Under the pieces are notes generated by a model that made no database searches, was not told where the DNA came from, and was given only the letters and a program-made list of their open reading frames with translations. Shown here one piece after another: positions 17,901 through 25,596 of a stretch of 64,000 bases of DNA; positions within the stretch are counted from its first letter, which is position 1, and each line of letters begins with the position of its first letter. Position numbers and translations under genes: made by a program. This stretch comes from RGIG2134 sp964461115. GTDB taxonomy: Bacteria > Cyanobacteriota > Vampirovibrionia > Gastranaerophilales > Gastranaerophilaceae. The stretch covers positions 186,001 to 250,000 of the forward strand of contig CAYWSX010000001.1 of assembly GCA_964461115.1 (NCBI GenBank), given 5' to 3'.

Positions 17901-18740
17901 GAAAATGGTATCGCAACATTATCGCGCACAGACTGCTTAGAACAAAACTCTGTTTTTAATACAATTTTGAGTATTTTAAAATTCTGCAACGAACCGTGGG
18001 ACAACTATCTTGCGCTCGACGTTTACAAAAAATTGTTTTCCATAAAAGAGGATAATCTCTTTTTGACCGAGCTAAAAGTTCCATTTATTACAATTGATAC
18101 AGGGTTTATATCTGATGAAAAGCTTATACAGCTTCATTGGGAGTTGAATTTTTGGCTTTCGGAGTCTCATAAATCATATGAATATTTATCTCTCAAAATC
18201 GGGGAATACTATTCACAAAATGAAATTGACCGGTCAAACCTGTTCATTATTGCAGAAATTATAAGACGAATAACATCTTCTTCAAGAACAAAAAAAGAAA
18301 TCACAACCAAACTCGAACAACTGGCAAAACGCCCTACAATAAGCGGCTTAAAGCTTTTTAGCGAAAACGACAACACTCTTTCTACGCTACTGGGCGGAAA
18401 AGTCCAAGTTATGACAATGCATAAGGCCAAGGGGGATGAATTTGATTTTGTTTTTGTGCCTGAATTTACAGAAAAATCACTCGGCACAGATATAAAATCA
18501 ATAAAGATTGGGGACTACTCTGCTTTTTACGAAGAACTAAAGTCACTTAATCCCACTTACAAGGCAAAATCGGCAATTGAAATTAAAAAAAATATCCTGG
18601 AAGAGAATTTGCGTCTTCTTTATGTTACAATTACCAGAACTAAACTAGCCATTTATTTCAGTTGCGCAAAAAAATATAAAAAGTTCGGACGGGTAAGAGG
18701 GGCTGAATATTCAGCATTATTCTCAACTCTTTTTAGATAA
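14997..18740 (+). CDS. Tandem SF1 (UvrD/Rep-like) helicase with a degenerate N-terminal helicase half
   Basis: In this 1247-residue protein, residues about 605-1245 are an intact UvrD-type motor: Walker A SAVPGAGKTTVL near 625-636, motif Ia VLTYMEAAAKNIKERI, DEAQD near 812-816, motif V MTMHKAKGDEFDFVFVPEF and motif VI RLLYVTITRTK. Residues 1-600 look like a second, decayed helicase: GSANSNRSELL where Walker A should be, LFLTLNAYKKHK as motif Ia and FIDDYDEQTPA as a motif II remnant. The layout recalls AddA/AddB-style pairing in one chain, but no PD-(D/E)XK nuclease or C-terminal cysteine cluster is seen. A role in DNA repair or recombination is inferred. Confidence 0.82.
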   Translation: MIIVGSANSNRSELLVEEYIKLVQNGATPKKILFLTLNAYKKHKILKEIQAKTGQNANVQTFLGLCYNTVLNNWQEIEKHIQTGSPQDAPTLCGLEVSQNILLEAAKQVGFKDYNSKINLAHQLLRRHSLIVSNNLSDKDVEEKSAILGESFAEEAKKALDIFKSKTIELRAFDYIRQQSLFKYLYENTDVLSEIKFIFIDDYDEQTPACTDFFKNKKNQLENFYIGTDLKGSSRMGYLCADVNSVKISEGEKNIILASEYEIKTKFETKNFSKRLEMIQAVVDKIEKAVKNGTSPEEISIITPVFDNQLKFILESEFSRLQIPTQFISGSEKLAEINIIKSSLSVLRLINGLDVSIDDIGNILTSLLKIPAKYSCPILKKFAQSDGFMKYDFKNEFFNKKYEKFLKLNSKTGASQALTRQLDIICDDFISGNFSNEEIENFSFLNKQVRDLERTLYGENIKEKIITQLENSIIAENDIDSFKLTRNAIVIGTPQKIIDFDLKTNFQFWLDTSSDDWLKQDTGTIYNAWVFARAWKKNEFTYEDSIQCIKTKTERVLRKLKLLAKSGIFAYSSSYNSLGQENNLGISEFFKKAPETIDKKDVFKFTPRGDQKAILAYEGGKLAISAVPGAGKTTVLQALIAKLLTENTPPESIFVLTYMEAAAKNIKERILNAYPDLEVLPNITTIHGLALRIIKENGNYSKIGLAENFDICDDLQRQKLMQETISELQLKYDEYEKFEKGVSIAKYTKFEQTPKTKEAKEFLAFYTRYNQKLSEHNLIDYDDMLILSVKLLKNNAEILTHYQNLCGCVIEDEAQDSSAIQQELISLLSGKSGNIVRCGDLNQAITTTFTNADLKGFKKFISENTSVEMNHSQRCARGIFELANNLVDLSETHPDSTEAFYKIKMREVEGRNPQSGNPVNAKIFDSEEEEKNALISKIKDIFRAEPTATAAILVRNNFQVNAYSALLKENGIATLSRTDCLEQNSVFNTILSILKFCNEPWDNYLALDVYKKLFSIKEDNLFLTELKVPFITIDTGFISDEKLIQLHWELNFWLSESHKSYEYLSLKIGEYYSQNEIDRSNLFIIAEIIRRITSSSRTKKEITTKLEQLAKRPTISGLKLFSENDNTLSTLLGGKVQVMTMHKAKGDEFDFVFVPEFTEKSLGTDIKSIKIGDYSAFYEELKSLNPTYKAKSAIEIKKNILEENLRLLYVTITRTKLAIYFSCAKKYKKFGRVRGAEYSALFSTLFR

Positions 18741-18843
18741 TTTTTTGTTAAAATTTGTAAAAAAAGTGAACTTACTGTTCTCATTTTGGCAACTTTAGGA
18801 ATTGAGATACATTAAAACTAATACAGAAAAGCAAGGAGAAACT

Positions 18844-21498
18844 ATGGTTTCGATTTCACAAATTAATTCAACAGATAGTATCAACTACAACTATAAACAA
18901 AATCAGGCAGTAAAAAATAAGCTGAATCAATGTGCTATTACAAATAGCAATGCCCTCGAAGTCTTTTTGGGTATGATGGGCAAAAACAATGCTGTTAACC
19001 TGCGAACAATCTCTTTTGGGAGCGGGGTTGAAACATTGCAGCCTAAAGGATATGATAGCTGGGTAAAAGTAGGTGTTCCAAAAGATGGAACCTGGATTCC
19101 CGATAATTTAAAAGAATATATTTGTGTAGAATCACAAAAAAGAATAGGGTATAAAGTCCATACGCCGCATGCAGAAAGAGTTTTTGAAGCATCAAACGGC
19201 GAGCCCGTCATGATGAAAGACAGCTATCCTTGGCCAAAAACAGAAAATATTAATGCTTGGATGGTATCTGCCGAAACACAAAACTTTATGTCTGTCGGCG
19301 GCTTGGCTCAAGTTGCGGTAGATCTGCCTAACAGCTTCAACAAAAAATATAAAGATTCACCCGACAACAAAATGACAATTGTGACACCAATGTACTTAAA
19401 TGAATCCGAAGACGGCACAAATAAATTATTTGAGCAGGACGGACAACTCATTTACAAATACAAAAACAAGGAAATGCCTGTAACAAAGACCGCTACGATT
19501 AAAGTCCCCATTTTTGACGAATGGAAAAATGGCGGGGAAGTAAAAAAAGTACCGGTAGATGTTTACGTCGGAACTCTTGATGGCTCAAAATATATAATGT
19601 TTGATCAGAAAAAAGTTTTCAATATAGACCCGTCAAACAGCCCTAAAAACGCAAACTGCGCAGGTTGCTATGTCCAAAACACAAAAGGCTTTGGTGAGGC
19701 AGTCCGATTTGCATTCTTCTCTAAATGCGTATATGAATACATGAAAAACATCAAAGAAAAGCCCGAAAAATTCACAGAAAAAGCACCAAACATAGTCATA
19801 ATGAACGATTGGCACGTAGGCTCACTAGCACCTATGATGAAATATCTTGCCCCTTGTGAAGCCGACCACAAACAAATTAAAAAGGAAACTTTCGACTATT
19901 TTAATGAGATTCCGACTCTTTACATTATCCACAACCTTGAGCACCAGGGAAGGGTTTATAACGATTACGGTACAGATTTGAGACCTAAAGTTTTAGGAAC
20001 AATGTTTGGAGAATATGCTAAAAACATAGCAGAAAACTCCTTTACGTGGCCTGATTCACCAAACGGCGAAAAAAACGCGCTATTTAGCGGAAAAGATGCT
20101 GATGTAAACCAAGCAATGATGGGGCTTTCTCTTGCTGATAGAGTGGTTCCCGTTTCAGAGCATTATGGGGATGAAATTCTTGAAGCAAAACACCTTTCAT
20201 ATGGTATGAAAAACCTCTTGAGAGCCCGCAATTTCCACAATACATTCGCTCCAATCACAAACGGCTACTCAAAATCTAACGCAGAACCGACTGAAGCTCA
20301 CATTAAATCTGTTTTAAAAAATACAGTAGAAAATGATGTTAAAGATCTCGATTTAAAAGATGTAAAACTAAAACCATATACATCAGCTACTTTAACAAAA
20401 GTAAAACCTGAAAACAAAAAAGAAATTTTCAGAATTTTGGGCAAAATACTTGAAAGAGAAAGAGAATCAGAACAAGCTGATTGGCATAGTCTTGATGTTG
20501 CACCTGACAGAAAGTATATGATTTATAAGCCAAAAGACACTGACTTATCAAACATAAAAGATATAAATAAAGTTCCTGTGATGACTTTTGTTGGGCGGGT
20601 TGCAGAACAAAAAGGAATGCATAACATATTTAAAACAGCTTATTTGCAGCTGGCAAGAGAATATACCGAAGACCAGCAAAAACCGTTTGCAGACAGAAAA
20701 TTCAAAAACTGGGATATCCCTGTTATAATCGCAGGCGGTACTGTGACTGATATGTATTGTTATAAAGAGCTTGAAGCAATGAAACGGGAGCTTCGGGATA
20801 TCAACCCTGAATTTGCAAACAGATTTATTCTTTTCAAAGGATTCTGTAACACAAACTTGCTGGCATTGGGTTCTGATTTCTTCATGATTCCGTCAAACTT
20901 TGAACCTTGCGGACTAGTTCAAATGGAAGTTATGCCTAAAGGTGTATTGCCTATCGCAACAGCAACAGGCGGCCTTGTTTCCACCATTACGCCATACAAG
21001 ACAGGATTCTTGTCCTCGATATTCTTTGATAGCGGGGTGCCGATATACAAAGATCCGAAAAAAGCGTTCCTGCCAAACTCTAATGAAATGGGATATAAAG
21101 ATGCATTGGAAAATGCATTGCATACATACTTTGAAAAACCAAAATACATGATAAAAATGCAAAAAACTGCTATGCAATTAGATTTCAGCTGGGATGCTCC
21201 GGGCGGCGCGCTTGAAAAATACGAACAGCTCATGAGAACAGGTAAATGTAATGAGCGTGAAACTACAATCCATTACAAGCAACAACCTGATGCAAAAAAT
21301 ACAAGCCCATTCACAAATGTCGCGTATTTACCGAAAAGAAACGAATCAAAAAAAGCTATCAAAAAAATAAGCGTGCATAAAGATTTATCAGAGTTAAACT
21401 CTATCAAAGTAAACCGTAGAAAAATCTCTTATCAAAATGGCTCAGAAACGGGTTCTACATTTGTTCCTGACGAAGAACCAAAAACATTTAAGTTTTAA
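18844..21498 (+). CDS. GT5 glycogen/starch synthase-like protein (paralogue 2)
   Basis: The 884-residue GT-B protein has a core running from about residue 125 (INAWMVSAETQNFMSVGGLA) to about 790. Conserved parts include NDWHVG, a LEHQGR segment, FVGRVAEQKG and an intact E-x7-E motif in NFEPCGLVQMEVM. The lysine of the KxGGL ADP-glucose motif is serine (SVGGL), the reverse of paralogue 1, which keeps that lysine but lacks the first glutamate. An N-terminal extension carries ISFGSG at 56-61, and a basic C-terminal tail follows. The start at 18844 is chosen for AAGGAGA just upstream; the frame extends further back without a ribosome site. A terminator follows. Confidence 0.85.
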   Translation: MVSISQINSTDSINYNYKQNQAVKNKLNQCAITNSNALEVFLGMMGKNNAVNLRTISFGSGVETLQPKGYDSWVKVGVPKDGTWIPDNLKEYICVESQKRIGYKVHTPHAERVFEASNGEPVMMKDSYPWPKTENINAWMVSAETQNFMSVGGLAQVAVDLPNSFNKKYKDSPDNKMTIVTPMYLNESEDGTNKLFEQDGQLIYKYKNKEMPVTKTATIKVPIFDEWKNGGEVKKVPVDVYVGTLDGSKYIMFDQKKVFNIDPSNSPKNANCAGCYVQNTKGFGEAVRFAFFSKCVYEYMKNIKEKPEKFTEKAPNIVIMNDWHVGSLAPMMKYLAPCEADHKQIKKETFDYFNEIPTLYIIHNLEHQGRVYNDYGTDLRPKVLGTMFGEYAKNIAENSFTWPDSPNGEKNALFSGKDADVNQAMMGLSLADRVVPVSEHYGDEILEAKHLSYGMKNLLRARNFHNTFAPITNGYSKSNAEPTEAHIKSVLKNTVENDVKDLDLKDVKLKPYTSATLTKVKPENKKEIFRILGKILERERESEQADWHSLDVAPDRKYMIYKPKDTDLSNIKDINKVPVMTFVGRVAEQKGMHNIFKTAYLQLAREYTEDQQKPFADRKFKNWDIPVIIAGGTVTDMYCYKELEAMKRELRDINPEFANRFILFKGFCNTNLLALGSDFFMIPSNFEPCGLVQMEVMPKGVLPIATATGGLVSTITPYKTGFLSSIFFDSGVPIYKDPKKAFLPNSNEMGYKDALENALHTYFEKPKYMIKMQKTAMQLDFSWDAPGGALEKYEQLMRTGKCNERETTIHYKQQPDAKNTSPFTNVAYLPKRNESKKAIKKISVHKDLSELNSIKVNRRKISYQNGSETGSTFVPDEEPKTFKF

Positions 21499-21511
21499 AA
21501 TATAAAATACT

Positions 21512-21536
21512 AAAACCGCCTTAAACGGCGGTTTTT
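21512..21536 (+). terminator. Rho-independent terminator
   Basis: AAAACCGCC and GGCGGTTTT pair over 9 bp around TTAAAC, followed by T residues, 14 bases after the glycogen-synthase-like gene. Confidence 0.85.
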
Positions 21537-21662
21537 AAAGATTCTTCGGATAAAGCCTCAGAATAACAGTTAGTCTTTCTAAATTTCGGTTAAATAAATG
21601 GTTTACTTTTTCAAAAACTTCCTTAAACTGTAAGTAAGGAAGATTATAATGGAGCTATTATC

Positions 21663-22211
21663 ATGACATTAAACGGAAGCGGAATTTTTGCAAGTGCAAT
21701 GGCAGGACTAAACAATACTTTTGTTCAATTAGCAAAAGGCAGTACAACAGGCGGTTTAACGCTGGAACAAATCCTAAACCCTGACTCGGAAAAGGTAAAT
21801 ACCAACAATTTAAACTCTGCCTTCATGCAGTATTTGACCACAAATTTCAGTTCTATAGACAAAGACGGTGATGGCGAAATAAACTCTTCGGATTTAAGTA
21901 ATTTAATGAATTCAATTTCAAAATCAGGTCTAACTTATGACGAAATTTGCCAGTTGGGTTCTACCGGTGCGATTCCTGCTGATATGATGAACACCGTTCT
22001 AACATATTTCAGCGAAATTGATAAAAATCACGACGGAAAAGTCACCAGTGCAGAAATTACGGCCTACTCATCAGAAGCAGACCGACACGATATGGAAAAC
22101 AGGTACCAATCTTTCCAAGCAAAGAATATGAGCACCTTCTACGGTGATGACAGTGCAGGCACAGACTTTACAAGTGTTTTGGATTACAAATATCCAACAA
22201 AAAAATCATAA
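21663..22211 (+). CDS. EF-hand calcium-binding protein
   Basis: The 182-residue protein has two canonical EF-hand loops: DKDGDGEINSSD at 66-77 and DKNHDGKVTSAE at 120-131, each with Asp/Asn ligands at positions 1, 3 and 5 and an acidic residue at 12. No signal peptide is seen, although the N-terminus is small and Gly/Ala-rich. It is probably a calcium-responsive or calcium-stabilised protein; the partner is unknown. GGAG precedes the start, and a clear terminator follows the gene, making it monocistronic. Confidence 0.85.
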   Translation: MTLNGSGIFASAMAGLNNTFVQLAKGSTTGGLTLEQILNPDSEKVNTNNLNSAFMQYLTTNFSSIDKDGDGEINSSDLSNLMNSISKSGLTYDEICQLGSTGAIPADMMNTVLTYFSEIDKNHDGKVTSAEITAYSSEADRHDMENRYQSFQAKNMSTFYGDDSAGTDFTSVLDYKYPTKKS

Positions 22212-22229
22212 AACCAAATTTCCAATAAG

Positions 22230-22253
22230 AAAAACGGCTAAATGCCGTTTTTT
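22230..22253 (+). terminator. Rho-independent terminator
   Basis: AAAACGGC and GCCGTTTT form an 8-bp stem around TAAAT with a T-run, directly after the EF-hand gene. Confidence 0.85.
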
Positions 22254-22316
22254 GCTGCAATAATATGATTTTCATGTTATCGTTTACTAATAATCGATAT
22301 TGTGGAGATAAAAATA

Positions 22317-23086
22317 ATGAAAAAGAAATTCAATCTTTTACAGAGCGCCCCCCCCCGGAAATGACCAGTAATAATAAGCTTTTCCACCATATTGCATTTA
22401 CTCTTGCAGAAATATTAATTACGTTGACAATAATAGGTGTTATTGCCGTTTTAACAATACCAAATTTAATTGCCAAAAAGGAACGTGCCGAAATCCCGGT
22501 AAAAGTAAAAAAAGCCTATTCAGCTCTTTATAATTCATTAAGCGCATCCCAAGCGGACAATGGAAGTTTTTCAGATTGGGACTATTCAACAAAAATAACA
22601 GACGCCGAATGGGCAGAACGATATTTGCTACCCTACTTAAAGGTCGCGAAAAATTGCGGAACACAACAAGGCTGCCGTGCGAATACCTATACTCAAAACA
22701 GCGGCACTAACGCAGTAGTGCCATATTATTACACCCCATATTATAGTTTCGTTCTTGATGACGGGACAACGGTTATGCTCCATAATAGTGGATATGCGTC
22801 CAACCCGGAATTAAACTACTATTTAATCGGTGTCGACATAAACGGAATGAAAGCGCCAAATAAAGCAGGATATGACTTGTTCTTCTTTGTTTCAATTAAA
22901 AACTCAAATGTAGTCTTTGAGCCTTATACTTGGCATTATAATCCTTTAAGTTATTCTAAATGCAACCATAATGAGCTTTTAAACGGAATAAATTCATATG
23001 AAGGCTGCGCCAGACAAGGATATGCTTGTGCCGCACTTTTAATGTGTGACGGTTGGCAGATGAAAGATGATTACCCCATAAAATAG
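22317..23086 (+). CDS. Pilin-like (prepilin N-terminal motif) protein, frame broken at a C9 tract
   Basis: The ATG at 22317 is preceded by GGAG at a good distance and encodes MKKKFNLLQSAPP, but with nine Cs at 22348-22356 it hits TGA seven bases past the tract. With ten Cs the frame continues into EMTSNNKLFHHIA, then FTLAEILITLTIIGVIAVLT (class III/type IV pilin-like helix, cleavage expected at A|F) and a globular domain of about 200 residues with six cysteines, giving 256 residues. In the present sequence the downstream frame is open only from an upstream ATG at 22265 that has no Shine-Dalgarno and lies just past the preceding terminator. The tract falls in the cleavable leader. Phase variation or a sequencing error could explain this. 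Confidence 0.72.
22348..22356 (+). repeat. Poly-C tract (C9), candidate contingency repeat
   Basis: Nine consecutive Cs lie 31 bases into the pilin-like gene. Outside the three tracts reported here the longest G/C runs I noticed in the window are six bases. Confidence 0.85.
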
Positions 23087-23142
23087 GCAATTATTTCCCC
23101 GAAATTGTTTTTATATATGTATAAAGCTATTTAGGGGTTACT

Positions 23143-23865
23143 ATGCAAAATTTTATCTATAATTTTTTACAATTTATTTTGGCTATTCAAACCAAAATGC
23201 ATAAAAAAAAGCTGACAAAAATTCCAAGTCATTATAAAAATGGTAAAAGCACACATTCTTTTCATGGTGAAAATGAACTTATCTTAAACGTTGAAACCGA
23301 AAAAGCAAAAATAGAACTGGATAAAAAAGTTAAAGAAATTATCAAAAACAAGCTTGATAACCCGGAAAAATTACTGAATTTTGTCAAAGATGAAGGAACA
23401 GACGTGTTCCGACTGAAACATGCAGACTTTTTCCTCAAACTTATTGGCGAAGAAGAGGGATTTTTGAGCCCAATGAATGGAATAAAGGCTCTTTTATTAA
23501 ATTTATTCGTAAATTTTGCAGCATACAAAAAAGTGGTAATTTGTTTCAAAAGCACGGAAATGTTTGTTTTAAGACCGCTTAAGGTTGATATCTATTATAT
23601 GATTCACCAATTCCACAAATGGTACAGCTTTAAACTCGAACTTCCGGGTTTTAATTTTAGCGACCAGGAAAATTTTAAAAGGATTTTTAAAACATTGCAG
23701 CAAAAAGATATTTCAAATCTTTCTTTAGGCGAGATTATTTCACTGAAAGAAGCTATTGCAAGAGATGTTGAGGCAATCGATTTTGTTGTAACTCTTTCTA
23801 AAGAATATGATACTTCTAAAAAACTTTTAAATAAAATTAAGAACGGAAACACCGTAAAGATATAA
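23143..23865 (+). CDS. Hypothetical protein, charged and helical
   Basis: This 240-residue protein starts MQNFIYNFLQFILAI, a short hydrophobic stretch without a clear signal-peptidase site, followed by Lys-rich sequence. The rest is a mix of charged helices (ETEKAKIELDKKVKEII and the C-terminal EYDTSKKLLNKIKNG) with a central hydrophobic segment near 105-150. No known domain is recognised. AGGGG lies before the start. It sits alone between the pilin-like gene and the radical SAM gene, all on the plus strand. Confidence 0.6.
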   Translation: MQNFIYNFLQFILAIQTKMHKKKLTKIPSHYKNGKSTHSFHGENELILNVETEKAKIELDKKVKEIIKNKLDNPEKLLNFVKDEGTDVFRLKHADFFLKLIGEEEGFLSPMNGIKALLLNLFVNFAAYKKVVICFKSTEMFVLRPLKVDIYYMIHQFHKWYSFKLELPGFNFSDQENFKRIFKTLQQKDISNLSLGEIISLKEAIARDVEAIDFVVTLSKEYDTSKKLLNKIKNGNTVKI

Positions 23866-23941
23866 TAGAACACCTAAAATCCTTTTGTAAATAGCCGTGT
23901 CGGGATATATATCAGAAACCGATAGAGCTATTATAAATATA

Positions 23942-23997
23942 CTGTTGTCTAATATCAAAAATTATTTCATTCAGTAGAATTAAAGAGTAGACAACAG
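23942..23997 (+). promoter_or_regulatory. Long-range inverted repeat abutting the radical SAM ribosome site
   Basis: CTGTTGTCTA (23942-23951) and TAGACAACAG (23988-23997) are a perfect 10-bp inverted repeat separated by 36 bases. The right arm runs into the AGGAG Shine-Dalgarno at 23996-24000, so pairing in the mRNA could mask the ribosome site. A protein-binding site is the alternative. Confidence 0.5.
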
Positions 23998-24006
23998 GAG
24001 AAAGAA

Positions 24007-24843
24007 ATGGGTACGACTATATTAACTGCTCCCAAAGTGGAGCTTACAAGCTTGGACAATTTTTATATCGAGCTTACAAACCAAAATTGCAATTTAAAAT
24101 GTAAGCATTGCTATATAAGCTTTGATCCTTACAAAAAAATTAAGGATTTCATACCTATTGAAACAATCAAACAAGCTCTCGAAGACATCCGAACACTTGA
24201 TGTTAAAATGATTTACCTGACAGGCGGAGAGCCTCTTTTGCACCCTGATTTCAATACAATTTTGCGCACATGTTTGAAGCATAAACCGGTTACAATTTGC
24301 ACTAACGGAATAAATATTAATGATAAAAAAGCAAGATTTCTAAAAAAAGTTGAAGATGAAGGCGATAATGAGCTATTCTTCAACATAAGTATAGATTGCC
24401 ATGACGAACGCAGAAACGACGATCTTCGAGGAAGAGGCTCTTTCCGAAAAGCCGTCGGAGCGCTTCAGAGTCTTATCAAATACACGTTCACTCCAACCAT
24501 CAAATATACAAATTACTATAATGAAGATGCAGAAATCATAATCGACTCAATGAAAAGCATTCTGGAGCGGCATAATGTAGATTTTCAAGACGTTTGGCTG
24601 GAAATTCTTCCATTCTTTGATAAAACAAAAAGCGTAGAAATGGGCGAAGTGAGTAAAAGCACTGAAGAAAAACTATGGTGTAAAAACTCGAGAATTCTTA
24701 CTCTCAAAGGAATTTACAACTGCCCTATGCTTGTTAACGACTATCGCGCCAGAACAGGGAGCACCTTTTCAGCTTTTTCAAGGAAATCATACCTTGAGAC
24801 CGAAATCTGCTCACAATGCGTATGCTGGGCAAACAAAAACTAA
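24007..24843 (+). CDS. Radical SAM protein
   Basis: The 278-residue radical SAM enzyme has CNLKCKHC with cluster cysteines at 28, 32 and 35, and the SAM-binding GGEPLLHPDF near residue 78. The C-terminal part carries five more cysteines (WCKNS, YNCPM and ICSQCVC), which resembles a short SPASM/Twitch-like auxiliary cluster region; that would suit peptide or protein modification. The substrate is unknown and no small precursor peptide gene is obvious beside it. A strong AGGAGA site precedes the ATG and is flanked by a perfect inverted repeat. It converges on hisF with a 4-base overlap. Confidence 0.85.
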   Translation: MGTTILTAPKVELTSLDNFYIELTNQNCNLKCKHCYISFDPYKKIKDFIPIETIKQALEDIRTLDVKMIYLTGGEPLLHPDFNTILRTCLKHKPVTICTNGININDKKARFLKKVEDEGDNELFFNISIDCHDERRNDDLRGRGSFRKAVGALQSLIKYTFTPTIKYTNYYNEDAEIIIDSMKSILERHNVDFQDVWLEILPFFDKTKSVEMGEVSKSTEEKLWCKNSRILTLKGIYNCPMLVNDYRARTGSTFSAFSRKSYLETEICSQCVCWANKN

Positions 24844-25595
24844 CGGATAACAACACCGGTTTGTTGAAGCTTTTCCTTTAAAACAGGAACCGGTAGAGTA
24901 TTAAAATGGAAAATTGATGCAGCAAGCGCCGCGTCAGCATCTGCAAGCTTAAAAACATCCTCAAAATGCTTGACACAAGGTCCTGCGCCTCCTGAGGCTA
25001 TTACCGGAATGTTAACAGCATTCACAACCAATTTCAGCATATCAATGTCAAAACCATTCTGAACGCCGTCCGTATCCATAGACGTCAAAAGGATTTCTCC
25101 GCCCCCCAGCTCTTCAATAAGCTCAACCCAGTCCTGAAGCTTTATATCAGTGTTCTTCTTCCCGGCATTTATGAACACATAATACTCACCGTCAATCTTT
25201 TTAGCATCAACAGCAACCACGACACACTGAGAGCCAAAATAATCGGAAGCCTCTTTTATCAGCATAGGATTTTTTACCGCAGCAGAGTTAATCGCAACTT
25301 TATCCGCTCCTGCCTTCAATACAGCCTTCATGTCCTCGGTAGAATTGATTCCTCCACCAACTGTAAAAGGGATAAAAACCTGTTTTGCAACTTTTTCTAC
25401 CAAATCGACAAGCGTCTTGCGTTTTTCGTTTGTTGCGGTGATATCAAGGAAAACAAGCTCATCCGCGCCTTCATCAGAATATTTTTTAGCAAGTTCAACA
25501 GGATCCCCTGCATAACGGAGCCCCTCAAAGTTAACACCCTTAACCGTTTCACCATTTTTTATGTCTAAACATGGAATAATTCTTTTTGCTAACAT
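24840..25595 (-). CDS. hisF: Imidazole glycerol phosphate synthase subunit HisF
   Basis: The 251-residue TIM-barrel cyclase subunit has the normal length. Catalytic Asp11 is in IPCLDIKNGETVKG and the second catalytic Asp in VVAVDAKKI; the phosphate-binding loops FTVGGGI and IASGGAG are present. With HisH it converts PRFAR to IGP and AICAR in histidine and purine metabolism. hisH is not in the window. It lies one base downstream of pheS on the same strand, so the two may share a transcript. Confidence 0.96.
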   Translation of the reverse strand: MLAKRIIPCLDIKNGETVKGVNFEGLRYAGDPVELAKKYSDEGADELVFLDITATNEKRKTLVDLVEKVAKQVFIPFTVGGGINSTEDMKAVLKAGADKVAINSAAVKNPMLIKEASDYFGSQCVVVAVDAKKIDGEYYVFINAGKKNTDIKLQDWVELIEELGGGEILLTSMDTDGVQNGFDIDMLKLVVNAVNIPVIASGGAGPCVKHFEDVFKLADADAALAASIFHFNTLPVPVLKEKLQQTGVVIR

Positions 25596-25596
25596 A

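Noticed and set aside
22265..22316. Upstream ATG giving an uninterrupted 273-residue pilin-like frame
   Set aside because: No Shine-Dalgarno, position directly behind the EF-hand terminator, and the extension lacks a prepilin-type basic leader. The ATG at 22317 has a good ribosome site and encodes a Lys-rich leader, so the frame break looks real in this sequence.
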